Source: Vicinamibacterales bacterium (GTDB lineage: Bacteria; Acidobacteriota; Vicinamibacteria; Vicinamibacterales; UBA2999). From it: a stretch of 55,794 bases of DNA. The notes beneath the pieces were generated by a model. The model made no database searches and had not been told where the DNA came from. It worked only from the letters and a program-made list of their open reading frames with translations. Position numbers and translations under genes: made by a program. Within the stretch, counting starts at the first letter, position 1; every line of letters begins with the position of its first letter. The stretch spans positions 1-55,794 of the forward strand of contig JAUXWO010000112.1 in NCBI GenBank assembly GCA_030680175.1. Direction: 5' to 3'. Of the stretch, positions 14,533 to 22,693 are shown piece by piece.

Positions 14533-15429
14533 ATGCCCGCCCCGATCCGCAAAGCTGTGTTTCCCGCCGCCGGACTCGGCACGCGCTTCCTGCCCGCCAC
14601 CAAGGCGCAGCCCAAGGAAATGCTGCCGCTCGTCGACAAGCCGACGATTCAGTACGGCGTCGAGGAAGCCGTGGCCTCGGGCGTCTCGAACATCATCTTC
14701 GTGACGGGCCGCGGCAAGAACGCCATCGAAGACCACTTCGATGTGTCGGCCGAACTCGAGAGCTTCCTCGAGAGCCGTGGCAAGCTCGAACAGCTGGAGG
14801 AAATCCGCAAGATCTCGAGCCTGATCAACGTCTCCTACGTGCGCCAGGGCGAGCCGCTCGGTCTCGGGCACGCCGTGCTCGTCACGCGCCATCTCGTCGG
14901 CGACGAACCCTTTGCCGTCATCCTGGCCGACGACGTGATGGATGCCGCCCCGGCCGCACTGCGGCAGATGATCGACGTATACGAGCGGGTGGATGGCCCG
15001 GTCATCGCCGTCGAGCGTGTGCCGAAGGCCGATGTCTCCAGCTACGGCATTGTCGCGGTCGAGCCGGCGCCTGAATTCGGCGCCCACGTGCACCGGATTC
15101 TGGATCTGGTCGAGAAGCCGCGCATCGAGGACGCGCCCTCGAATCTCGCCATCATCGGCCGCTACGTGCTGACCCCCGACATCTTCCCGGCGCTCGAGGA
15201 GACGGGGAAGGATCGGAGTGGTGAGATTCAGCTCACCAACGGCCTGCGGCGGCTGCTGCAGTCACGCCCGCTCTATGCCTGCGAGGTGGATGCGGTGCGG
15301 CACGACACGGGCAACAAGCTGGGGTTCCTGAAGGCCGTGGTGTACTTCGCCCTGCGGCGGCCCGACCTGGCCGGCCCCTTCCGCGAGTACCTGAAGGGGC
15401 TCGACCTTGGGGATTCGGGGCCGGGCTAA
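14533..15429 (+). CDS. galU: UTP--glucose-1-phosphate uridylyltransferase
   Basis: This 298-aa enzyme makes UDP-glucose from UTP and glucose-1-phosphate for envelope polysaccharides. The nucleotide-binding FPAAGLGTRFLPATKAQPKE, the IQYGVEEAVASG helix, FVTGRGKNAIEDHFD, the metal-binding ADDVM and RYVLTPDIFPALEET are all GalU-specific. ATG 14533 is taken as start because the long upstream extension is antisense to serS. It is adjacent to an fmdB-like gene on the opposite strand (stops three bases apart). Confidence 0.95.
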   Translation: MPAPIRKAVFPAAGLGTRFLPATKAQPKEMLPLVDKPTIQYGVEEAVASGVSNIIFVTGRGKNAIEDHFDVSAELESFLESRGKLEQLEEIRKISSLINVSYVRQGEPLGLGHAVLVTRHLVGDEPFAVILADDVMDAAPAALRQMIDVYERVDGPVIAVERVPKADVSSYGIVAVEPAPEFGAHVHRILDLVEKPRIEDAPSNLAIIGRYVLTPDIFPALEETGKDRSGEIQLTNGLRRLLQSRPLYACEVDAVRHDTGNKLGFLKAVVYFALRRPDLAGPFREYLKGLDLGDSGPG

Positions 15430-15432
15430 GCC

Positions 15433-15780
15433 TCAGTTTCCCGAATCGCCGGACGAGGGCTTCGAGTCGGCCGACGGCGCGGGCGTGGATTCCGTCTTCG
15501 TGTCGCTCGTGGCGTCGCCCTTCGTCTCGCCCTTCGTCTCGCCCCCGGACGACTTCGGGCTGCTCGACGTGCTCTTCTCGCCCCCCGCCCCCTCGCCGCC
15601 CTTGCGCGCGTAGTCGGTGATGTACCAGCCCGACCCCTTGAAGTGGAACGCCGGCGACGACAGCAGCTTCCGCACCACCCCGCCGCACTTCGGGCAGGTG
15701 TCGAGCGGCGCATCCGAGAACTTCTGAATCACCTCGAACCGGTGACTGCAGGACTCACATTGATATTCGTACAACGGCAT
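15433..15780 (-). CDS. FmdB-family zinc ribbon protein
   Basis: The first ~55 residues form the FmdB/CxxC zinc ribbon: MPLYEYQCESCSHRFE, then CPKCGG, giving a four-cysteine zinc site, and the usual LLSSPAFHFKGSGWYITDY that follows. The remaining ~55 residues are a low-complexity Ser/Thr/Gly/Lys tail (KGETKGDATSDTK) with no fold expected. The family is widespread and its biochemical role is poorly defined; a regulatory role was proposed for the founding member. It lies just downstream of the DUF885 gene on the same strand (5-base gap), suggesting co-transcription. Confidence 0.88.
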   Translation of the reverse strand: MPLYEYQCESCSHRFEVIQKFSDAPLDTCPKCGGVVRKLLSSPAFHFKGSGWYITDYARKGGEGAGGEKSTSSSPKSSGGETKGETKGDATSDTKTESTPAPSADSKPSSGDSGN

Positions 15781-15785
15781 CGGTC

Positions 15786-17444
15786 TTACTCCAACACGGC
15801 GCCCGCATCGCCGCCCAGCATCAATCGGCGAAGGGCCCAGAACGGCGCCGACCCCTGGGCGAGCAGCGCGTCGTGGAACGCCCGGAGCGACGGCTTCCCC
15901 GCCTGCCGCTCTTCCCAGTCACGCCGCAGCTTCAGCAGCATCAGCTTGCCCGCGGAATACACCAGGTAGGTCGGATCGAACGTACCGCGCTCCGCCTCGC
16001 GGCGCGCGCTTGATTCCTCGAGGTACGCCTCGTCGCGGAAGAACCGCACCCCCTGCTCCACCGACCAGTCCTCGGCATGCAGCCGGATGCCGACGATGAA
16101 GCGCGCGAGCCGGACGAGCGCTTCGGCGAGCTGGCCCAGGCGCACCGCGTGGTCGCCCTTGGCGAAGCCCGCCTCGAGCATCATCTGCTCGCAGTAGTGC
16201 GCCCAGCCCTCGATGTACGACGCGGGCGCGAACAGCGTCGATCGCCGGACCTTCGACTCCACGCGCCGCAGATGCTGGAAGTGGAGGTAGTGCCCCGGGT
16301 ACACCTCGTGCACCGTGATGTTCCAGAGGGTCGGCAGGCTGAATCCGCGCAGGTGCTCCGCCTGGCGCTCGGCGGGCCACGCGGGATCGACATCGGTCAG
16401 GTAGTACATCGCGCGCGACGCGCGCGTCTCGTACGGACCCGGTGTCCACATGCTCGCGTAGGACCACCGGAAGAACTCCGGGGTCGCCGCCACGCTGATG
16501 TCGTCATCCTCGGGCAGCGTCACGATCGCGTGGGTGCGCAGGAACCGGCGGAGCTCGTCCACCTGCGCGCGCGCGGTCGGGATGAGGGCGCCCGGGGCGG
16601 GGTGCTGCTGCCGGACCGTGCGCCAGACCTCCGCGGGATCGCCCTTCCCGAGGCGGGCGGCCACCGTGCGGAACTCCTCCTGCGTCGCCGCGAGTTCGCG
16701 GTGGGCGATCGCCAGCAGCCGGTCCGTCGAGAGCTCGAGGCCCTCGTCGTGCCGGAGCTTCTCCTCGAAGCGATCGCGGCCGAGACGGAACGACGCCTTC
16801 GCGCGCGGGCGGACCTCGGTCTCGAGATGCTCGACGTACGCGCCCACGGCCTGCACCGCCTCGGCCGACGCGTCGGCCAGGTCCGCGAGCAGGTGCATGT
16901 CGTCCACCGTCTTGAAGGCGCGCGGCAGATCGTGATCGATGAAGCTCATGACGCCGCGCAACGTCTCGACCCCGACCTTGAGGAAGATGGCCGGCGGCTC
17001 CTTGACGTTGTCACGCGCCGCCTGGATCAGACGGGGCGCCTGGCGCAGCTTGGAGAGGACGCGCCGCGCCCGATCCTCTTCGGGCGCATACGTGAAGACC
17101 GTCTGCGCCGCCAGGCTGCACGAGAGCAGATCCGCGTAGTAGTGCGGGTTGCGCTCCCACGACCGGACGTGCTCGAGCTCGAACTGGCGGCCGCGGATGT
17201 TGGCGTGGACGATACCGTGCTCGACCTGCTCGATGTCGGGGAGGCGCGTGGCGTCGATGGAGCCCAGGCGGCGGGCAAACCCGGCGAGCGCGCCGGCCGC
17301 GGTGTCGATCGCCGTCCGCGAGCAGTCCTCGAGGAGGTCGTCGTGCATATGCACGCCGTCCATCGTCGCGGCCGTGGGATGCACCTCGTACAGGTAGCTG
17401 AGGTAGTCATCGACGAAGTGCGGGAGCGGTTCCGCAGCGTGCAT
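15786..17444 (-). CDS. DUF885 family protein (putative metallopeptidase-like)
   Basis: A 552-residue cytoplasmic-looking protein with no signal peptide at the chosen ATG 17444 (MHAAEPLPHFVDDYLSYLYE). It contains the DUF885 hallmark HEVYPGHYLHFQH, an HExxxxH-like box seen across this family. EGWAHYCEQMMLE follows, whose Glu could be the third ligand, and then HAEDWSVEQGVRFF and PTYLVYSAGKLMLLKLR. Members are usually described as metallopeptidase-like, but few have tested substrates. The frame is open to 17588, but those residues overlap the rsmI promoter region and lack conservation features. The fmdB-like gene follows after five bases. Confidence 0.85.
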   Translation of the reverse strand: MHAAEPLPHFVDDYLSYLYEVHPTAATMDGVHMHDDLLEDCSRTAIDTAAGALAGFARRLGSIDATRLPDIEQVEHGIVHANIRGRQFELEHVRSWERNPHYYADLLSCSLAAQTVFTYAPEEDRARRVLSKLRQAPRLIQAARDNVKEPPAIFLKVGVETLRGVMSFIDHDLPRAFKTVDDMHLLADLADASAEAVQAVGAYVEHLETEVRPRAKASFRLGRDRFEEKLRHDEGLELSTDRLLAIAHRELAATQEEFRTVAARLGKGDPAEVWRTVRQQHPAPGALIPTARAQVDELRRFLRTHAIVTLPEDDDISVAATPEFFRWSYASMWTPGPYETRASRAMYYLTDVDPAWPAERQAEHLRGFSLPTLWNITVHEVYPGHYLHFQHLRRVESKVRRSTLFAPASYIEGWAHYCEQMMLEAGFAKGDHAVRLGQLAEALVRLARFIVGIRLHAEDWSVEQGVRFFRDEAYLEESSARREAERGTFDPTYLVYSAGKLMLLKLRRDWEERQAGKPSLRAFHDALLAQGSAPFWALRRLMLGGDAGAVLE

Positions 17445-17599
17445 GGATATGACGTGTCCTGATCGTGTCTGTTTGTGGAACCGCGCCCCTGATCGCCGTG
17501 CGGCGGGAGGGACGCCCGCCGAGGAGTCGCGCGCGGCGGCCCCCTGTGAGAGGGCCGTCCGGCACGCAGACATCCCGCAATGGTACATTAAGATTCGCC

Positions 17600-18460
17600 A
17601 TGCCCGGCACCCTCTTCGTGGTGGCCACGCCCATCGGAAACCTCGAAGACATCACCCTGCGCGCCGTGCGCGTGCTCCGGGAGGTCGCCGTCGTGGCCGC
17701 CGAGGACACCCGCCGGACCGGAAACCTGTTGCGGCATCTCGGGATCGACACCCGCCTGCTGAGCCTGCACGAACACAACGAACACGAGCGGATTCCCCCG
17801 CTGCTGGCCAGGCTCGCCGCCGGGGAGTCGGTCGCCGTGGTGTCGGACGCCGGCACCCCTGGGGTGTCGGACCCGGGGATGCGCCTCGCGGAAGCCGCCG
17901 TGGCCGCCGGGATTCGGGTCGAACCGGTGCCGGGCGCCAGCGCCGTGCTTGCGGCGCTCGCCGGGTCGGGCGTCGCGTGGAACTCGTTTGCGTTCCTTGG
18001 GTTCCCCCCACTTAAGGCAAAAGACAGAAAAACATGGGTGTCTGGTCTGGCGGCGTCGCTTCAGACCTCTGTTTTCTTCGAGGCTCCACACAGAGTTCGC
18101 CGAACACTCGGCGAACTGGCCGCAATATTGGGCGAACGACAGATTGTGGTGGCCCGAGAGCTGACCAAGGTGCACGAGGAGTTCATTCGAGGCACGGCTT
18201 CAGAGATCCTGGCTCGGCTGGAGTCACCGAAGGGGGAGTTCACCGTGGTCGTGCCTCCGGCCAGTGGGGCCGAAGAGGTCCAGCGGTCGCCACTTTCCGA
18301 CGAGGACATCACTGTCTTATTTGGTCAGATGACAGAAAACGGAGCGGTCTCGAGAAAGGCGGCCCTCAGAGAAGTCGCTGAAGCGACTGGGCGGCCCGTC
18401 AACGAGGTGTATGACGCCATCGAGAGACACAAACAATCGGTTAAACAACAGAATTCGTGA
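17600..18460 (+). CDS. rsmI: 16S rRNA 2'-O-ribose C1402 methyltransferase
   Basis: A 286-aa tetrapyrrole-methylase-fold enzyme that 2'-O-methylates C1402 in the decoding centre. Diagnostic segments are LFVVATPIGNLEDITLRA, VAAEDTRRTGNLL, VAVVSDAGTPGVSDPG, FLGFPPLKAKDRK, VFFEAPHRVRRTL and VVARELTKVHEEF. A C-terminal HTH-like tail (AVSRKAALREVAEATGRPVNEVYDAI) is also typical. ATG 17600 opens the conserved protein. From about base 18010 onward base composition drops from roughly 70% to about 50-57% G+C with A-rich codons, although the protein stays intact. Confidence 0.95.
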   Translation: MPGTLFVVATPIGNLEDITLRAVRVLREVAVVAAEDTRRTGNLLRHLGIDTRLLSLHEHNEHERIPPLLARLAAGESVAVVSDAGTPGVSDPGMRLAEAAVAAGIRVEPVPGASAVLAALAGSGVAWNSFAFLGFPPLKAKDRKTWVSGLAASLQTSVFFEAPHRVRRTLGELAAILGERQIVVARELTKVHEEFIRGTASEILARLESPKGEFTVVVPPASGAEEVQRSPLSDEDITVLFGQMTENGAVSRKAALREVAEATGRPVNEVYDAIERHKQSVKQQNS

Positions 18461-18551
18461 CATCCTGACGGCCAGCCGAGTGGCGGCCAAACTTGACCCC
18501 GTCGCCCTCGCTTTGTTAAGGTGAGGCCGGCTTTTCGCCAACGGAGGCGGC

Positions 18552-19193
18552 ATGGCGAGGGAGCAGCGCCCCAGCCCAAAACCGGCAACCCGACCCGTTC
18601 GGTCCCGCAAGGCCAAGGCCCCGGCGAGCGCGCCAGGCCCGGCGGCGACCCCTCCCAAGGCAGAGATGGCTCAGCCACCGCGGTCGTCCTATGCCGACGC
18701 CCTCCACCGCTACGAACAGGCCATGCGCGCGCTCCAGGAACACCACTACGACCGCGCCGCCGAAGCGCTGCGCGACGTGCTCGAGCGCTTCAGCGAGGAG
18801 AAGGAGCTCACCGACCGCGCCCGGCTCTACCTGGCCGTCTGCGAGCGCCATCTCCAGCCGTCGCCCGAACCGACCACCACGCACGATCGCCTCTATGCCG
18901 CCACCCTCGCGCTCAACGCCGGCGACGCCGCGCGCGCCATCACGCTGCTCGACGATGTGTGCCACGAGGATCCGGGGCACGACCAGGCGCTGTATCTGAT
19001 GGCGGTTGCGTATGGACTCCAGGGGGAGACGCAGCTCGCCGTCCCGTTTCTTGAACGCGCGATTGAGGCCAACGCCGGCAACCGGGCCCGCGCGCGTATC
19101 GACCCCGATCTCGAGACGCTGCGGAGCGACGCCGGCGTGGCCGCGCTCCTGCAGCCACCCTCCGCCGACGGCGGCCGTCCCCGAACGAGCTAG
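18552..19193 (+). CDS. TPR-repeat protein of unknown function
   Basis: This 213-residue protein has a basic, Pro/Ala-rich N-terminus (residues 1-45, no cleavable signal) and then helical repeats. YADALHRYEQAMRALQEHHYDRAAEALRDVL, DRLYAATLALNAGDAARAITLLDDV and QALYLMAVAYGLQGETQLAVPFLERAIE have the W/L-G-Y-A-F-A-P spacing of tetratricopeptide repeats. About three repeats are present, so it is probably a scaffold for protein contacts. No enzymatic domain is seen. It lies between rsmI and glmU on the same strand; a GC hairpin at 19222-19238 follows it. Confidence 0.75.
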   Translation: MAREQRPSPKPATRPVRSRKAKAPASAPGPAATPPKAEMAQPPRSSYADALHRYEQAMRALQEHHYDRAAEALRDVLERFSEEKELTDRARLYLAVCERHLQPSPEPTTTHDRLYAATLALNAGDAARAITLLDDVCHEDPGHDQALYLMAVAYGLQGETQLAVPFLERAIEANAGNRARARIDPDLETLRSDAGVAALLQPPSADGGRPRTS

Positions 19194-19335
19194 CGGGGTG
19201 TCGTTGACGGTCCACTGCCGGGCCGCCCGTGGGGCGGCACGCCGCATCGCGGTCGAGTAAAGGCGCTGGTCGCACCTCTTCAGTCGATACATGCCACGAG
19301 CGGGCCGGCACGGCCACCCCGCGGCCACCACTTCC

Positions 19336-20775
19336 ATGTCTGACGTCCACATCGTCGTGCTCGCCGCCGGAAAGGGAACGCGCATGAAGTCGCGCCTCCC
19401 GAAGGTCCTGCACCCGATCGCCGGCCTGCCGCTGCTCGACTGGGTCCTCCGCGCCGCCGAGGCGCTGCAGCCCGCCTCCACGACGATCGTCGTCGGCCAC
19501 GAGGCGGAGCGCGTGCGCGCGCACCTGGCGGAACGTCCGGATGTTGCCCTGGCCGTCCAGGAACCGCAGCTCGGCACCGGCCACGCGCTGCTGCAAGCCG
19601 AGCCGCACCTCGCCGGACGCCACGGTACGGTCGTCCTGTTGTCGGGAGACGTGCCGCGCATCGGCGCGCGCACACTGCGCGCCCTCGTGGACACGCACGT
19701 CCAGGCGGGCGCCGCGGCCACGGTCGCCACGGCCGTCGTCGATCGTCCCTATGGGTACGGCCGCATCGTGCGCAGCGAGGGCCGTATCGTGCGCATCGTC
19801 GAACAGCGGGATGCCTCGCCTGGCGAGCAGGAGATCCGCGAGATCAACAGCGGCGTGTACGCTTTCGAGCTCGCGCCCCTCTTCGATGCGCTCCGCGGCA
19901 TCGCCTCGGAGAATGCCCAGGGCGAGTACTACCTGCCGGATCTCGTGGGGATCTACCGCCGGCAGCGGCGGGTGGTCGAGACCCATATAATCGAGGATGC
20001 CAGCGAGATGCGCGGCATCAACAGCCGCTCGGAACTCGCGGAGGTCAGCGCCATCGTGAGACAACAGAAGAACGAAGAGCTGATGGCCGCCGGGGTCACG
20101 CTGATCGATCCCGCCACCACCTACGTGGACGCGGACGTCGTCGTGGGCGCCGACACGGTGATCCATCCCGGAGTGACGCTCGAGGGGTCCACGACCGTGG
20201 GCGCCGCGTGCGAGATTCACTCGGGGACGCGGATTGCGAACAGCCGGATCGCGGATCACGTGACGGTGCTGAACCACTGCGTGATCACCGGCGCGACCAT
20301 CGGGGCGCAGGCCTCGATTGGCCCGTTCGCGCACGTGCGTCCCGCGACCGAGATCGGCGAGGGGGCGCGCGTCGGCAACTTCGTCGAGCTGAAGAAGACG
20401 ACGCTCGGCGCCGGGTCGAAGGCCAACCACCTCTCGTACCTCGGCGACGCGACGATCGGCCCGAAGGTGAACGTCGGCGCCGGCACGATCACGTGCAACT
20501 ACGACGGCACGCGCAAGCACCAGACGGTGATCGACGAGGGGGCGTTCATCGGCAGTGACTCGACGCTGGTCGCTCCGGTGCGCATTGGCGCCGGCGCCTA
20601 CGTGGCCGCGGGCTCATCGATCACGGACGACGTCCCCGCCGGCGCGCTCGGCATCGCGCGCGCCCGGCAGCAGAACAAGGACGGCTGGGCGCAGGCGAGA
20701 CGGGACGAGGCGCACGGGTCGGAGTCAAACGCCCGTAGTGGCGCGGGGCCCGGCGACGGTCCCAAGGAACCCTGA
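19336..20775 (+). CDS. glmU: Bifunctional UDP-GlcNAc pyrophosphorylase / GlcN-1-P acetyltransferase
   Basis: The 479-aa protein performs the last two steps to UDP-N-acetylglucosamine. The N-terminal uridylyltransferase shows VVLAAGKGTRMKSRLPKVLH, PQLGTGHALLQ and LLSGDVP; NSGVYAFE and ENAQGEYYLPDLV link to the C-terminal left-handed beta helix. The hexapeptide repeats include IGPFAHVRP, GNFVELKKTTLG, NHLSYLGDATIG, NVGAGTITCNYDG and FIGSDSTLVAPV, and the acetyl-CoA/GlcN-1-P residues look intact. ATG 19336 starts the conserved domain; the frame begins 15 codons earlier without support. glmS follows on the same strand, so two steps of the same pathway are adjacent. Confidence 0.96.
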   Translation: MSDVHIVVLAAGKGTRMKSRLPKVLHPIAGLPLLDWVLRAAEALQPASTTIVVGHEAERVRAHLAERPDVALAVQEPQLGTGHALLQAEPHLAGRHGTVVLLSGDVPRIGARTLRALVDTHVQAGAAATVATAVVDRPYGYGRIVRSEGRIVRIVEQRDASPGEQEIREINSGVYAFELAPLFDALRGIASENAQGEYYLPDLVGIYRRQRRVVETHIIEDASEMRGINSRSELAEVSAIVRQQKNEELMAAGVTLIDPATTYVDADVVVGADTVIHPGVTLEGSTTVGAACEIHSGTRIANSRIADHVTVLNHCVITGATIGAQASIGPFAHVRPATEIGEGARVGNFVELKKTTLGAGSKANHLSYLGDATIGPKVNVGAGTITCNYDGTRKHQTVIDEGAFIGSDSTLVAPVRIGAGAYVAAGSSITDDVPAGALGIARARQQNKDGWAQARRDEAHGSESNARSGAGPGDGPKEP

Positions 20776-20781
20776 CACCAC

Positions 20782-20837
20782 CGCCCACTACCCACTACCC
20801 ACTACCCACTACCCACTACCCACCACCCACTACCCAC
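20782..20837. repeat. CCCACTA heptamer tract forming the glmS leader
   Basis: About eight near-perfect CCCACTA/CCCACCA units run from just after the glmU stop to one base before the glmS ATG. No purine-rich Shine-Dalgarno sequence is present between them and the start. On the other strand this is the TAGTGGG unit seen at 4796-4860 and 48028-48051. Confidence 0.9.
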
Positions 20838-20838
20838 C

Positions 20839-22686
20839 ATGTGCGGCATCATCGGTTACATCGGCCCCAAGCCCGTCGTTCCCCTCCTGATTGAGGGGCT
20901 GCGCCGCCTCGAGTACCGCGGGTACGACTCCGCGGGCGTGGCGCTCGTCCACGACAACGAGGTCGTGCTGCGCCGGAGCGCCGGCAAGCTCGCGAACCTC
21001 GAGGCGGTGATCGCCGCAGACCCCGTGGAGGGTGTCTACGGGCTCGGCCACACACGCTGGGCGACCCACGGCCGGCCCACCGAAGAGAACGCCCACCCGC
21101 ACCGCGACTGCACCGGCCGGATCGTCGTCGTCCACAACGGCATCATCGAGAACTACCTCGAGCTGAAGGCAGAGCTTCAGGCGCAGGGCCACACGTTCGT
21201 CACCGAGACCGACACCGAGGTCGTGGCGCATCTGGTCGAGCGCGAGTGGGGCACTGATGGGCTCGAGGGCGCGGTCCGGCGGGCCATGGCCCGCATGCGC
21301 GGCCTGTTCGCGCTGGTCCTGCTTTCGGCCGACGACCCCGAGAAGCTCGTCGCCGTCAGGAACGGCCCGCCGGTGGTCGTCGGCCACGGCGATGGGGAGT
21401 GGTTCGTCGCCTCGGACATTCCGGCGCTGCTCGCGCACACGCGCGATGTCGTGTTCCTCGGCGATCGCGAGATGGCCATCGTCACGCGCGCCGGCGTCAC
21501 GTACACCGACCTGGCTGGCGCCCCCGTGACGGCGACCCCGCAGCGGGTGCTGTGGGATCCGGTGATGGCCGAGAAGGCCGGCTACAAGCACTTCATGCTC
21601 AAGGAGATCTTCGAGCAGCCGAACGCCGTGCGGGAGACGATCCTCGGCCGCGTCTCGCTCGAACGCGCGCGGACCTACCTCGGCGAGATCGCGATCGATC
21701 CGGAGGAGCTGCGGCAGGTCGATCGCGTGCTGCTGCTCGCGTGCGGCACGTCGTGGCACGCCGCGCTCGTCGGCAAGTTCATGATCGAGGAGCTCGCGCG
21801 GCTGCCCGTCGAAGTCGACTACGGCTCCGAGTACCGGTACCGCGATCCGATCGTCAACGCCAGGACCCTCACGGTCGTCATCACCCAGTCGGGCGAGACG
21901 GCCGACACGCTGGCCGCACTGCGCGAGGCCAAAGCCAAGGGCGCGCGCTGCCTGTCCATCTGCAACGTGGTCGGCAGCATGGCCACGCGTGAAACGAGCG
22001 GCACGATCTACACGCACGCCGGCCCCGAGATCGGCGTGGCGTCCACCAAGGCCTTCACCTGCCAGCTGGTGGCGCTGCATATGCTCGCGCTGCACTTGGC
22101 GGAGCTGCGCGGCACGCTGGACGAGGCGGCGCGGCAGGGCCATATCGAGGACCTGCTCCGATTGCCGCATCTCCTGGAGGAGGTCCTGAAGACCACGGCC
22201 GATCAGATCGAGGAGATCGCCGGGCGCTTCCACACGCGCTCGGATTTCCTGTTCCTCGGCCGCGGCATCAACTACCCGATCGCCCTGGAGGGGGCGCTCA
22301 AGCTGAAGGAGATCTCCTACATCCACGCCGAGGGCTACCCGGCCGGCGAGATGAAGCACGGCCCGATCGCGCTCATCGACGAGAAGATGCCGATCGTGGC
22401 GATCGCGCCGCGCGATCACGTGTACGAGAAGATGCTCGGCAACATCCAGGAGGCGAAGGCGCGCAGCGGCGTCGTGATCGCGATCGGCACGGAGGGCGAC
22501 GATATGCTGCCACGCCTGCTCGACCCCGCGGTCGACTGCCTGGTGGCAGTTCCTGCCACCTCGCGGCTCGTCTCTCCCGTCGTGATGACGCTGCCGCTGC
22601 AGCTGCTCGCGTATCACATTGCGGTGCGACGCGGCTGCGATGTCGATCAGCCGCGCAACCTCGCGAAGTCGGTCACGGTAGAATAG
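20839..22686 (+). CDS. glmS: Glutamine--fructose-6-phosphate aminotransferase
   Basis: A 615-residue enzyme producing glucosamine-6-phosphate for peptidoglycan and [12 protein letters not shown] supplies the N-terminal nucleophile Cys (after Met removal), followed by [24 protein letters not shown] and [12 protein letters not shown] of the class II glutaminase domain. Two SIS isomerase domains follow ([81 protein letters not shown]), ending in [12 protein letters not shown]. The upstream glmU stop is 63 bases away and the whole spacer is a heptamer tract; no glmS ribozyme or SD is visible. The PcrA helicase gene starts 8 bases after the stop. Confidence 0.97.
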   Translation: MCGIIGYIGPKPVVPLLIEGLRRLEYRGYDSAGVALVHDNEVVLRRSAGKLANLEAVIAADPVEGVYGLGHTRWATHGRPTEENAHPHRDCTGRIVVVHNGIIENYLELKAELQAQGHTFVTETDTEVVAHLVEREWGTDGLEGAVRRAMARMRGLFALVLLSADDPEKLVAVRNGPPVVVGHGDGEWFVASDIPALLAHTRDVVFLGDREMAIVTRAGVTYTDLAGAPVTATPQRVLWDPVMAEKAGYKHFMLKEIFEQPNAVRETILGRVSLERARTYLGEIAIDPEELRQVDRVLLLACGTSWHAALVGKFMIEELARLPVEVDYGSEYRYRDPIVNARTLTVVITQSGETADTLAALREAKAKGARCLSICNVVGSMATRETSGTIYTHAGPEIGVASTKAFTCQLVALHMLALHLAELRGTLDEAARQGHIEDLLRLPHLLEEVLKTTADQIEEIAGRFHTRSDFLFLGRGINYPIALEGALKLKEISYIHAEGYPAGEMKHGPIALIDEKMPIVAIAPRDHVYEKMLGNIQEAKARSGVVIAIGTEGDDMLPRLLDPAVDCLVAVPATSRLVSPVVMTLPLQLLAYHIAVRRGCDVDQPRNLAKSVTVE

Positions 22687-22693
22687 CGGGAGG

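Noticed and set aside
19222-19238. GC hairpin GCCGCC-CGTGG-GGCGGC after the TPR gene as a terminator
   Set aside because: The stem is only six pairs and lacks a T-run; similar hairpins occur by chance in this GC-rich DNA, so I do not list it as a feature.
20776-20838. Possible glmS ribozyme upstream of glmS
   Set aside because: The 63-base gap is only CCCACTA repeat and cannot hold the ribozyme core.
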